Shown: positions 42,170-50,044 of the stretch, one piece after another
How positions within the stretch are numbered: the stretch's first letter is position 1
Layout of the letters: each line of letters begins with the position of its first letter
Assembly (NCBI RefSeq): GCF_036227225.1
Contig: NZ_CP109444.1
Coordinates: 11,265,501 to 11,329,500 of the forward strand
Origin: Streptomyces sp. NBC_01478
GTDB lineage: Bacteria > Actinomycetota > Actinomycetes > Streptomycetales > Streptomycetaceae
DNA: 64,000 nt
Direction: 5' to 3'
The notes under the pieces: generated by a model
Database searches by the model: none
What the model was told of the DNA's origin: nothing
The model's input: only the letters and a program-made list of their open reading frames with translations
Position numbers and translations under genes: made by a program

Positions 42170-43737
42170 GCGAGCCCAAGCAGGAAGCGGACCCGGTGGT
42201 CGGCCCCTGGCGGCAGACGGAGATCGTCCTGACCGGGACCCGCGACCACGCCAACCCGTACACCGACATCGACGTATGGGCCGAGTTCACGCACGAGTCC
42301 GGGACCGTCCTGCGCCGCCCCGCCTTCTGGGACGGCGGCCGGGTCTGGAAGGTCCGGTTCGCTTCCCCGGGGGCGGACGGAAAGTGGACCTGGCGCAGCG
42401 GCAGTTCGGTCGCGGACGAAGGACTGTCCGGGCAGGGCGGAACGCTCGTCGTACGCCCCGCCGCCGACGACGCCAACTCCTTTCACCGGCACGGGTTCTG
42501 GCGGATGTCGTCCGGCGGCCGCAGCCTGGTGCACGCCGACGGGACGCCCGCGCTGCTGGTCGGCGACACCGCCTGGGCCCTGCCCTGGCGGGCCACCGAG
42601 GAACAGGTGAGGAAGTACGCCGCCGACCGGCGGGCCAAGGGCTTCAACGCGGCGCTGCTGATGAGCGTCCAGCCCGACATGGACGCGCGCGGACCGCGCG
42701 ACCGCACAGCCGACGAAGGGTTCGACGTCGGCTTCGAGGACCTGCCCACCGGGCACGTCAATGTGCTCGACCCGGCGTACTTCCAGTACCTCGACCGGCT
42801 GATCGGCATCCTCCGCGACCACGGGATCGTCCCCGTACTCCAGCCGCTCTTCCACGGGTTCGGCTGGAAGGGCCTGCGGGTGGCGGGCCCGGTGGTGCCC
42901 CCGCGGGAGTACGCGCGCTACTGCCGCTACCTCGTGGCCCGTTACGGCGCCGCCCCCGTCGTCTACCTGGTCGGCGCCGACGGCGAGGGCCGCGAACCGC
43001 AGATCGCGGCGGGCGGTGCGGAGGTCGGCCGTTGGGACGACTACGGCCAGCCCTGCGGCATCCACTACCGCCCGCACGCCGACAACAGCGCCCACCAGAG
43101 CGAGAGTTGGCTGCACTTCCAGTGGTGCCAGACCGGCCACATGGGCGGCCACGTCCAGGAACGGGTCGCCGACATGTGGCGCAACACCCCCGCCAAGGCG
43201 GTCGCCAACGCCGAGCCGACGTACGAGAACACCGGCCGCCCCGGCCGCGCCGCGGGCTGGTGGCAGGGGCACGAGGCCTGGAGCAACCTCTGCGCCGGCG
43301 GAACGATGGGCGTGGTCTACGGCGCGGCGAGCCTGTGGCAGTGGCGGCTGCACGCCACCGAACCCGGCCACGAGGAGTTCTTCCTGGCCGAGGGCGCGGG
43401 CTGGCGGGAGGCCCTGGACTTCGAGGGCTCACGCCACGTAGGGCTGATCTCCCGCATCCTCGACGGCCTCCCCCTGACGGACATGCGGCCCGACTGGCAC
43501 TCCGCCCTGGCGCCCCGGGGGCTGTCCGTCCCCGGCGAGCTCTACCTCTGCTATGCGGAGGAGGGCGGCCCGCTGTTCATCACCGCCCCGGAGAACGTCC
43601 CGCTGCCTTACCGAGTGGTCGATCCCCGAACAGGCGAGACCGTCCGCGAGGGCGTGCGCGCCGACGCCGGGGAGCCCGTGCCCGACGAGGGCGGAGCCCC
43701 ACGGGTGTACATCTGCCATGCCCCGAACCGGAGTTGA
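42166..43737 (+). CDS. DUF5060/DUF4038 glycosidase (apiosidase-like)
   Basis: 523 residues. The N-terminal ~85 match the DUF5060 beta-sandwich (ANPYTDIDVWAEFTHESGTV; FWDGGRVWKVRFASPGADGK). A DUF4038 TIM barrel follows (LVGDTAWALPWRATEEQVRK, YAADRRAKGFNAALL; FHGFGWKGLRVAGP; FQWCQTGHMGGHVQERVADM; ANAEPTYENTGRPG with a likely catalytic Glu). DUF4038 includes GH140 apiosidases acting on rhamnogalacturonan-II side chains, but many members are untested. The ATG overlaps the GH3 stop by 4 bp. A short C-terminal beta-domain (YRVVDPRTGETVREG) resembles a collagen-binding-like cap. Cytoplasmic. Confidence 0.85.
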   Translation: MSEPKQEADPVVGPWRQTEIVLTGTRDHANPYTDIDVWAEFTHESGTVLRRPAFWDGGRVWKVRFASPGADGKWTWRSGSSVADEGLSGQGGTLVVRPAADDANSFHRHGFWRMSSGGRSLVHADGTPALLVGDTAWALPWRATEEQVRKYAADRRAKGFNAALLMSVQPDMDARGPRDRTADEGFDVGFEDLPTGHVNVLDPAYFQYLDRLIGILRDHGIVPVLQPLFHGFGWKGLRVAGPVVPPREYARYCRYLVARYGAAPVVYLVGADGEGREPQIAAGGAEVGRWDDYGQPCGIHYRPHADNSAHQSESWLHFQWCQTGHMGGHVQERVADMWRNTPAKAVANAEPTYENTGRPGRAAGWWQGHEAWSNLCAGGTMGVVYGAASLWQWRLHATEPGHEEFFLAEGAGWREALDFEGSRHVGLISRILDGLPLTDMRPDWHSALAPRGLSVPGELYLCYAEEGGPLFITAPENVPLPYRVVDPRTGETVREGVRADAGEPVPDEGGAPRVYICHAPNRS

Positions 43738-43742
43738 TCCCC

Positions 43743-46415
43743 GTGCAGGTCACACCTCCCACCTTCGAGCACCACCGAGAACCCCTCGGCATCGGCGAGT
43801 CCGCACCGCGCCTCAGTTGGCGCACGGTCACCGACACCGGGGGCTGGCGGCAGACCGCCCACCAGGTGGAGATCAGCACCGCCGACGGCACGGTCCTCAC
43901 CGACACCGGACGCGTGGAGTCCGCAGAGTCCGTTCTCGTCCCCTGGCCCGGGCCGCACCTGGGCTCCCGGGAACGCGTCGGCGTCCGCGTCCGCGTCTGG
44001 GGCGACGCCGAGGACGACCCGTCGCCCTGGTCGGAGCACGCGTACGCCGAGACCGGCCTCCTCGAACCGGCCGACTGGACGGCCCACCCCGTCACCCCGG
44101 ACCGCGACGCCCCCACCGGAGAACCACTCCCCGCAGCGCTGCTCCGCCGCGACTTCACCCTCACCGGCCACGTCGCCTCCGCCCGGCTGTACATCACCGC
44201 GTACGGCGTCTACGAAGCCGAGATCAACGGCGAGCGTGTGGGCGACCACGTCATGGCCCCCGGCTGGACCTCGTACCAACACCGCCTGCGCTACCAGACG
44301 TTCGACGTCACCCCACTGCTCCGCACCGGCGAGAACACCATCGGCGCCCTCCTCGGCGAGGGCTGGTACACCGGCCGCCTCGGTTTCCACGGCGGCAGAC
44401 GCGCCATCTACGGCGAACACCGGGCGCTCCTCGCCCAGTTGGAGATCGGATACGCCGACGGCACGACACAGACCGTCGTCACCGACGAGCACTGGCGCAC
44501 GGCGTCGAGTCCCGTCCTGCGCTCGGAGATCTACGACGGTGAGGCCTACGACGCACGGCGGGAGCGGCCGGGCTGGTCCACGCCGGGACACGACACGTCC
44601 GGGTGGGCGACCGTCCGTGAAATCCCTTTCCCCAGCGCCGAGTTGGTGGCACCGACGGGCCCGCCCGTGCGACGCACCCAGACCGTCGCTCCGGTCGCGG
44701 TCGTCACGACGCCGTCCGGGAAGACCGTCCTGGACTTCGGACAGAACCTGGTCGGGAGACTGCGCATCCGCGTCAGGGGCGCTGCCGGCCACGAGGTCAC
44801 CCTGCGCCACGCGGAGGTGCTGGAGCACGGCGAACTGAGCACCCGCCCGCTGCGGTTCGCGGCCGCCACGGACACCTACGTCCTGCGCGGCGAAGGCGCG
44901 GAGGGAGGCGAAGAGGCGGAGAGAGGCGATGGGGTGGACGTCTACGAACCGCACTTCACCTTCCACGGCTTCCGATACGCCGAGATCGGCAACTGGCCCG
45001 GCCCGCTCGACCCCGCCGACATCGAGGCGGTCGTGCTGCACACGGACATGGCCCGCACCGGCTGGTTCGAGTGCTCCGACCCGCTGGTGAACCGGCTGCA
45101 CGAGAACGTCGTGCAGGGGATGCGCGGCAACTTCCTCGACGTCCCCACGGACTGCCCTCAGCGCGACGAACGCATGGGCTGGACCGGCGACATACAGGTC
45201 TTCGCGCCCACCGCGTCCTTCCTCCACGACTGCTCCGGCATGCTGACCGGCTGGCTGCGCGACCTGTCCGCGGAGCAGTTGGCGCGCCCGGACGGGGTTC
45301 CGCCCCTCGTCGTCCCCGACGTACTGCCGGCCGCCTTTCAGGACGCGGGTGCCCAGGCGGTGTGGGCCGATGTCGCGGTGCTCCTGCCGTGGACCCTGTA
45401 CCAGCGGTTCGGTGACCTGGAGGTGCTGCGCACCCAGTACCCGAGCATGCGGGCCTGGGGCGAGGCCACGATCCGACTCACCGCCGAGGGCGACGGGTTG
45501 TGGCACCAGGACTTCCAGCTCGGGGACTGGCTCGACCCGCAGGCCCCGCCGGACCGCCCGGGGGAGGCGCGGACCGACGGAGATCTCGTCGCCAACGCCT
45601 ACGTCATCCGCTCCGCCGAGGTGCTGGCCGAGGTGGCCGAACTCCTCGACAGCAACGGGCAGTTGGACGGCAAGGAGGACGCCGCCCGCTTCCGTGCGCA
45701 CGCGCGGGCCGTACGCGAGCGATTCGCCGACCGGTTCGTCACGCCGGACGGCCTACTGTCCTCGGACACCCAGACCGCGTACGCCCTGGCCATCGCCTTC
45801 TCGCTCCTCCCGACGGAGCGTCAACGGCGGGGCGCGGCCGAACGGTTGGCGCACATCGTGCGCGGCGCGTCCTTCCGTATCGCCACCGGTTTCACGGGCA
45901 CGCCCCTGATCTGCGACGCCCTGTGCGCGGCGGGCGAACCCCAGCTCGCCTACCGCATGCTCCTGGAGAAGAGCTGCCCGTCGTGGCTCTACCCGGTGAC
46001 CATGGGCGCCACCACCGTCTGGGAGCGCTGGGACTCGATGCTGCCCGACGGCACCGTCAACCCCGGCGAGATGACCTCCTTCAACCACTACGCCCTCGGC
46101 GCCGTCGCCGACTGGCTGCACCGCACGGTCGCGGGCCTCACCGCCGCCGAACCCGGCTGGCGGCGGCTGCGCGTCGCCCCGGTCCCGGGAGGCGATCTGA
46201 CCTGGGCGAAGGCGGCCCACGACACCCCGTACGGCAGGGCGGAGGCGGGCTGGCGCATCGAGAGCGTCAAGGGCGGAAAGGATGGCAAGGGGGACGTCCT
46301 CGTCGTCGAGGCGTTGATCCCCCCGAACACCCGGGCCGAGATCCAACTCCCGGACGGCAGCGCCCCGTTCGAGGTCGGCGCGGGACGCCATGCGTTCCGA
46401 CATCCGTACCCCTAG
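43743..46415 (+). CDS. Alpha-L-rhamnosidase, glycoside hydrolase family 78
   Basis: 890 residues. Layout is the classic Bac_rhamnosid set: N-terminal Fn3-like domain (PLGIGESAPRLSWRTV), CBM67-like rhamnose-binding domain (ARLYITAYGVYEAEINGERV; VLDFGQNLVGRLRIRV), a linker sandwich (HTDMARTGWFECSDPLVNRL), then the (alpha/alpha)6 barrel with DVPTDCPQRDERMGWTGD (general acid Glu476) and the C-terminal sandwich. Removes alpha-rhamnose from plant glycans. The GTG at 43743 follows GGAG, 5 bp after the previous stop. Last gene of the operon. No signal peptide, so rhamnose is removed inside the cell. Confidence 0.94.
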   Translation: MQVTPPTFEHHREPLGIGESAPRLSWRTVTDTGGWRQTAHQVEISTADGTVLTDTGRVESAESVLVPWPGPHLGSRERVGVRVRVWGDAEDDPSPWSEHAYAETGLLEPADWTAHPVTPDRDAPTGEPLPAALLRRDFTLTGHVASARLYITAYGVYEAEINGERVGDHVMAPGWTSYQHRLRYQTFDVTPLLRTGENTIGALLGEGWYTGRLGFHGGRRAIYGEHRALLAQLEIGYADGTTQTVVTDEHWRTASSPVLRSEIYDGEAYDARRERPGWSTPGHDTSGWATVREIPFPSAELVAPTGPPVRRTQTVAPVAVVTTPSGKTVLDFGQNLVGRLRIRVRGAAGHEVTLRHAEVLEHGELSTRPLRFAAATDTYVLRGEGAEGGEEAERGDGVDVYEPHFTFHGFRYAEIGNWPGPLDPADIEAVVLHTDMARTGWFECSDPLVNRLHENVVQGMRGNFLDVPTDCPQRDERMGWTGDIQVFAPTASFLHDCSGMLTGWLRDLSAEQLARPDGVPPLVVPDVLPAAFQDAGAQAVWADVAVLLPWTLYQRFGDLEVLRTQYPSMRAWGEATIRLTAEGDGLWHQDFQLGDWLDPQAPPDRPGEARTDGDLVANAYVIRSAEVLAEVAELLDSNGQLDGKEDAARFRAHARAVRERFADRFVTPDGLLSSDTQTAYALAIAFSLLPTERQRRGAAERLAHIVRGASFRIATGFTGTPLICDALCAAGEPQLAYRMLLEKSCPSWLYPVTMGATTVWERWDSMLPDGTVNPGEMTSFNHYALGAVADWLHRTVAGLTAAEPGWRRLRVAPVPGGDLTWAKAAHDTPYGRAEAGWRIESVKGGKDGKGDVLVVEALIPPNTRAEIQLPDGSAPFEVGAGRHAFRHPYP

Positions 46416-46458
46416 AGGCAGGTGCGCCGGGTCCGCAGACGGGTGACGAGCACCATCG

Positions 46459-46510
46459 CGCTTGAAGTTTCAAACGGAGTCGGTCAGACTCTCGCTTGAG
46501 AGTTCAAACG
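46459..46510. promoter_or_regulatory. Tandem TTGAA-n-TTCAA operators upstream of DUF6069 gene
   Basis: CGCTTGAAGTTTCAAACG at 46459-46476 and CGCTTGAGAGTTCAAACG at 46493-46510, 34 bp start to start, each contain TTGA(A)..TTCAA inverted halves. This motif is common before MarR-regulated genes in Streptomyces. No MarR gene is adjacent, so the regulator would act in trans. Confidence 0.65.
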
Positions 46511-46564
46511 ACCCGTCCCGGGACTCCTTGGGCTCTTCCCGTAGCCACCCTCTCTGGAGTCGCC

Positions 46565-46978
46565 ATGTCTCTCGCCTCTGATGCAGTCGCCGTCCGCCGA
46601 GGTCCGCTGGTCGTGGCGGGAGGTGTGCTCGCCGCGATCGTGGTGGCCTCCGCGGCGGACACGGTGCTCGCCCAACTCGCCCTGGCCGCAGGCGCACCCG
46701 ACGACTTCCAGCCCCTGAAGGCACCGTCGTACATCTTCCTGACCACGCTCGGGCTGGTGGCGGGCGCCCTCGGCTGGGCCGTCGTACGCAAGGTGTCGAA
46801 GGACCCCCAGGCGTTGGTGCGCCGACTGGTGCCCACCCTCGTCGTGGTGTCCTTCGTCCCCGACTTCCTGCTCTACGGCGACGGGGGCGCGACCGGTGTC
46901 GGGGCGCTGCTGCTGATGCACGTGACGGTCGCGGCGGTCGCGGTGGTCACCTACCGCAGGGTGATGCCGCTGTCGTAG
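46565..46978 (+). CDS. DUF6069-like small membrane protein
   Basis: 137 residues with four hydrophobic helices: PLVVAGGVLAAIVVASAADT, IFLTTLGLVAGALGWAVV, LVVVSFVPDFLLY and GALLLMHVTVAAVAVV. The Pro-Asp inside helix 3 matches actinobacterial DUF6069 proteins. Function unknown. The ATG at 46565 has GGAG 6 bp upstream. Two repeated TTGAA/TTCAA sites lie 55-105 bp before the start, so it is probably strongly repressed or induced by a small-molecule-sensing MarR-type protein. It is convergent with the inositol-phosphatase-like gene, with an 18-bp gap. Confidence 0.75.
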   Translation: MSLASDAVAVRRGPLVVAGGVLAAIVVASAADTVLAQLALAAGAPDDFQPLKAPSYIFLTTLGLVAGALGWAVVRKVSKDPQALVRRLVPTLVVVSFVPDFLLYGDGGATGVGALLLMHVTVAAVAVVTYRRVMPLS

Positions 46979-46996
46979 CGGCACGCGCCCCAGTCG

Positions 46997-47794
46997 CTAG
47001 GCCCCGACGGTCGTACGCCACAACTCCCCGGCCTCCGCTGCCGCGTCGGGCGACACGAGCAGCAACGGCTCACCGTACGAAGGGAGTTGCGGCATCGCCA
47101 CCGCACCCGCCTCGGTCGCGATGAGCAGGGCGGGCAGGCCGTCCACCGGGTGGAACTCGCCGATCGCGGCGGCCGTCGCTCGACCGGCCGCCACCTGGAC
47201 CAGGGACAGCGCGGTCGAGCCCATCACACGGGCCGTGCAGTGCCGTTCGGCGAGTTTCGCCAGCAGCGCGTCCAGGCCGGGCCAGTGGGCGTGGGCCGCC
47301 CACTCGGTCAGGAACACATGGCCCGTGAGGGTGGTGTGGTCCGCCGCGTGGATCGGGGCTCCGTTCAGGTGCGCGCCCTTGCCGCGTACCGCCGTGAAGA
47401 CCTCGCCCCGCCACGGGTCCGCCACCAGGCCCAGCAGCGGACTGCCGTCCGGCTCCGTCAGGCCCAGGGAGAAGGAGCACCAGCCCAGTCCGTGGGCGTA
47501 GTTGGTCGTTCCGTCCACGGGGTCGATCACCCAGTGCGGGGCGTCGTCCGACGTGCCTTCCTCGGCGCCGTACTCCTCGCCGTCGATGCCCCAGTCGGGG
47601 AACTCTCGCCGTAGCACCGCCCGTACGTGCCGTTCCACCGCCTCGTCCGTGTCCGTGACGATGTCGGCCGGGCCCGCCTTCTGCCGGACCGGACCCGAGC
47701 CTCCTCGGTTCCCGCCGCGAATCGCCTCCGACGCCCACTCGGCCAACTCCACGGCCACTCGCAGAGCACCGTCCAGGTCATGTTCGTTCGGCAC
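46997..47794 (-). CDS. Inositol-monophosphatase family phosphatase
   Basis: A 265-residue metal-dependent sugar-phosphatase fold. Conserved metal-site motifs are present: DIVTDTDEAVE at ~45, DGEEYGAEEG at ~72 (GEE) and WVIDPVDGTTNYAHGLGWCS at ~88-107. The usual C-terminal WDxAAG is replaced by FHPVDGLPALL, which keeps an Asp but loses the Trp, hinting at a different substrate (for example histidinol-phosphate, fructose-bisphosphate or PAP). Upstream on the same strand lies the SRPBCC gene, with a 15-bp palindrome between them. Confidence 0.87.
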   Translation of the reverse strand: MPNEHDLDGALRVAVELAEWASEAIRGGNRGGSGPVRQKAGPADIVTDTDEAVERHVRAVLRREFPDWGIDGEEYGAEEGTSDDAPHWVIDPVDGTTNYAHGLGWCSFSLGLTEPDGSPLLGLVADPWRGEVFTAVRGKGAHLNGAPIHAADHTTLTGHVFLTEWAAHAHWPGLDALLAKLAERHCTARVMGSTALSLVQVAAGRATAAAIGEFHPVDGLPALLIATEAGAVAMPQLPSYGEPLLLVSPDAAAEAGELWRTTVGA

Positions 47795-47869
47795 AGCTCT
47801 TCACCACCCCGTCCAGGTCGTCGCTCATGATCGCGTCCACGTCCCAGGAGACCAGAACAGCCGGATGAA

Positions 47870-47884
47870 CGCGGAATTTCCGCG
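47870..47884. promoter_or_regulatory. 15-bp palindrome between SRPBCC and IMPase genes
   Basis: CGCGGAA-T-TTCCGCG is perfect apart from the central base. It lies 76 bp upstream of the minus-strand IMPase start and 26 bp after the SRPBCC stop, so it could be an operator for the former or a short terminator for the latter. Confidence 0.4.
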
Positions 47885-47909
47885 GAGCGACACTTGGGCG
47901 GGGCAGGCC

Positions 47910-48410
47910 TCACTCGGGGGTGAATCCATCACGTTCTCTCTGATCGGTGCGGAACGCACCACGCGGCCGGGTCTCCTCCACACGCGCACTCAGGGCGGCG
48001 CCGTACCGGGCGTACGTCTCCCTGAGCCGGTCGAGCGCCGGGACGAGTTCGGCGGCGGTGGCGCCGAAGAACTCCTCGGAGTCGGTGAACTCCGTGGTGC
48101 CATCCGGCTGTTGGGTGAGCGTGAACGAGTGCCTGCCGAGGATCGCGTCGCGAGATCCGCCTTCCCAGACCAGCCGGTGGGGTGCCTCGACCTCGACGAT
48201 CCTCATCGTGACCTCCTGCCCGGCGGCATCGTCACTGTCCGACACGCGGCCTGGAACCTCCGCCCCGACCGCGACCTCGTCGGGCTTCGCGTCGAACGAC
48301 AGCACCGGGTGCCACCGCGCGTACTGATCCAGCGCGACGACCACGCGCCACACGGCCTCCACCGGAGCGGAGATCCTGGTCACCGCGGTGACAACAGGGG
48401 TTTCCCTCAC
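47910..48410 (-). CDS. SRPBCC (polyketide cyclase/dehydrase-like) family protein
   Basis: 166 residues with the START-like ligand-binding fold: RISAPVEAVWRVVVALDQYA near the start, a mid-region VEAPHRLVWEGGSRD, TEFTDSEEFFG and the C-terminal helix AAELVPALDRLRETYARYGA. These bind hydrophobic ligands and include cyclases, lipid carriers and many unknowns. The C-terminal ~20 residues are basic/acidic and extend past the family. The GTG at 48410 has AAGGA at 7 bp. It follows the oxidoreductase at 48449 on the same strand with 38 bp between, probably one operon with the HxlR gene upstream. Confidence 0.82.
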   Translation of the reverse strand: MRETPVVTAVTRISAPVEAVWRVVVALDQYARWHPVLSFDAKPDEVAVGAEVPGRVSDSDDAAGQEVTMRIVEVEAPHRLVWEGGSRDAILGRHSFTLTQQPDGTTEFTDSEEFFGATAAELVPALDRLRETYARYGAALSARVEETRPRGAFRTDQRERDGFTPE

Positions 48411-48448
48411 GATCGGTTCCTTCCGCTGTCGTGGGGCGCAGCCGGGAT

Positions 48449-49375
48449 TCACGGCACCAGCACGATCCGGCCGCGCCTGGCGCCGCCGACGGCGAGCTGG
48501 GTGTGGGCGGCGGCGGCCTCTGACAGGGGGAAGGTCTGTGCCACGCGTGGGGTCAGCACGCCGACCTCGGCGAGGGCGGAGAGGAAGGCGAGGCGGGTGG
48601 GCTCGGGGCCGGCGGCGGTGTGGCGTACGGCCACGCCCCGTTCCGGGGTCGGCAGTGTGTCGAACCGGACGCTCACGAAGACGCCGCCGTCGCGGACGGC
48701 CGCGAGCGCGGGTGCGCCGAGCGCCGCCGCGTCGAGCACGCCGTCCACGCCCTCCGGTACGAACTCCCGTACTGCCTCGCTCGGGTCCTCGTCGCGTGAC
48801 ACGAACCAGGTGGCACCCCGGTCGCGGAGGAACTCCTCGTCCTCGGGCCGCCCTTGGGCGACGATCCGCACGCCCCGTGTCCGTGCCAACTCGACGGCAT
48901 AGCCGCCGACGGCACCGGCTGCGCCCGTGACGAGCAGGGTGTCGCGCGGCCGTAGTGGCAGGTGGTCCAGGGCGAGTGAGGCGGTCATCGCGTTGAGAGG
49001 GATCGTCGCCGCCAGCGTCAGGTCCATGCCCTCGGGGGCGGGGGCGATGGAGTTGAGGTCGGTCACCAGGTATTCGGCCTGGGCCTTCGTGGGGCGCAGC
49101 ACGGGGGCGTCGAACACGATGACCGGCGTACCGACCTTGAGGAGGACGCCCGGGCCGACCGCGTCGATCGTCCCGGCGGCGTCCAGGCCGAGCCCCGTGT
49201 ACTCGATCCCTTCCGGCAGCGCGAAGAACCCGGCCCACACCGCGGCGTCGGCGGGATTGAGCGCGGCGGCCGCGACCTTGACGCGGACCTCCAGGGGGCC
49301 CGGCTCCGGGAGCGGGACCTCCATGACCTCGACGACCTCGGGTCCACCGGCCTTCTTGACGACTGCAGCGCGCAT
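48449..49375 (-). CDS. NADP-dependent quinone-reductase-like oxidoreductase (MDR family)
   Basis: 308 residues. GroES-like N-terminus (MRAAVVKKAGGPEVVEVMEV; AAALNPADAAVWAG). Rossmann motif TGAAGAVGGYAVELA at ~146-160. No zinc ligands, hence a quinone oxidoreductase-type MDR. The ATG at 49375 is the family start; the extra upstream residues are promoter. It lies 107 bp downstream of the HxlR regulator on the same strand, with a palindrome-containing promoter in between, and probably heads an operon with the SRPBCC gene. The pairing with HxlR suggests a quinone/aldehyde stress module. Confidence 0.87.
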   Translation of the reverse strand: MRAAVVKKAGGPEVVEVMEVPLPEPGPLEVRVKVAAAALNPADAAVWAGFFALPEGIEYTGLGLDAAGTIDAVGPGVLLKVGTPVIVFDAPVLRPTKAQAEYLVTDLNSIAPAPEGMDLTLAATIPLNAMTASLALDHLPLRPRDTLLVTGAAGAVGGYAVELARTRGVRIVAQGRPEDEEFLRDRGATWFVSRDEDPSEAVREFVPEGVDGVLDAAALGAPALAAVRDGGVFVSVRFDTLPTPERGVAVRHTAAGPEPTRLAFLSALAEVGVLTPRVAQTFPLSEAAAAHTQLAVGGARRGRIVLVP

Positions 49376-49446
49376 GATGTCCGCTCTTCCGTTTGCGAAT
49401 CCGAACACCACAAACGCTAGGCGGGTAACGATCATTCAGTAAGTAG

Positions 49447-49460
49447 GCACTTCAAAGTGC
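49447..49460. promoter_or_regulatory. HxlR operator candidate upstream of the oxidoreductase
   Basis: GCACTT-CA-AAGTGC is an inverted repeat just after TAAGTAG. The word CACTTCAA recurs upstream of the HxlR gene itself at 49924-49931 beside CTTACTTTCG, so both promoters share sequence. This suits HxlR control of itself and the downstream oxidoreductase. Confidence 0.55.
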
Positions 49461-49482
49461 GTTACACCCCGAGCGGGGCCCT

Positions 49483-49896
49483 TCATCGCTGGTCGGTCTG
49501 CCGGGCGTCGTAGAGCGCTCGCGCGTCGTCGACCTCGTCGGACTTCTCCGCGGCCCAGTCGCGCACCTGGGACAGCACGCCGTACAGACCCTGGCCGAGC
49601 GGGGTCAACTCGTAGTCGACGCGTACCGGCACGGTGGGTGTGACCGTTCGGCTGACCATGCCGTCGCGTTCGAGCATGCGCAGCGTCTGGGTGAGCATCT
49701 TCTGGCTGACACCCGGGATCTCCCGGCTGATGTGGCTGTACCGCATCGGATCGCCGAACGACCCGAGGGTGCACATCGCCAGGCTGACCCACCGGTTGCT
49801 GATCGTCGAGAGCAGGGCCACGGCGGGGCAGTCGTGCATGTACGCCTCGTACGTGCCGGGCTCTATCCGGCGCGTCGGGTTCGCCTTGGTGGTCAT
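49483..49896 (-). CDS. HxlR family transcriptional regulator
   Basis: 137 residues. It shows the HxlR winged helix with the family N-terminal Cys in HDCPAVALLSTISNRWVSLA, then the HTH MRYSHISREIPGVSQKMLTQ with LRMLERDGMV, and the wing PVRVDYELTPLGQGL. HxlR proteins often use that cysteine to sense quinones, diamide or aldehydes. The gene precedes the MDR oxidoreductase on the same strand and has its own promoter sharing CACTTCAA with that gene's promoter. The ATG at 49896 is in line with other family members. Confidence 0.9.
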   Translation of the reverse strand: MTTKANPTRRIEPGTYEAYMHDCPAVALLSTISNRWVSLAMCTLGSFGDPMRYSHISREIPGVSQKMLTQTLRMLERDGMVSRTVTPTVPVRVDYELTPLGQGLYGVLSQVRDWAAEKSDEVDDARALYDARQTDQR

Positions 49897-49985
49897 CTGT
49901 CTCTCCCGTCAGGAACGCAACTCACTTCAAGAGGCTTACTTTCGAATCGATCGTAACCCGACGGATGCAGGGTGGCGTTGAATAG

Positions 49986-50044
49986 AATGAACGAAACGTT
50001 CGGCAACTATGCCGAGGTTCGGTATAGTGAACGCATGGTTCATT
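49986..50044 (+). promoter_or_regulatory. Leaderless promoter with nested GAAC/GTTC operators
   Basis: TATAGT at 50023-50028 ends 6 bp before ATG 50035, so transcription should start at or next to the start codon; TTCGGC at 49999-50004 is a possible -35 with an 18-bp spacer. Inverted repeats surround it: GAACG-AAA-CGTTC, TGAAC-GCATG-GTTCA over the start codon, and outer AATGAAC (49986) / GTTCATT (50038). The XRE-cupin regulator of the same operon is the likely binder. Confidence 0.7.

Noticed and set aside
42006..43742. Same-frame extension in front of the GH78 gene
   Set aside because: Out-of-frame reading of the GH3 end and the DUF4038 gene; the rhamnosidase fold begins just after GTG 43743.
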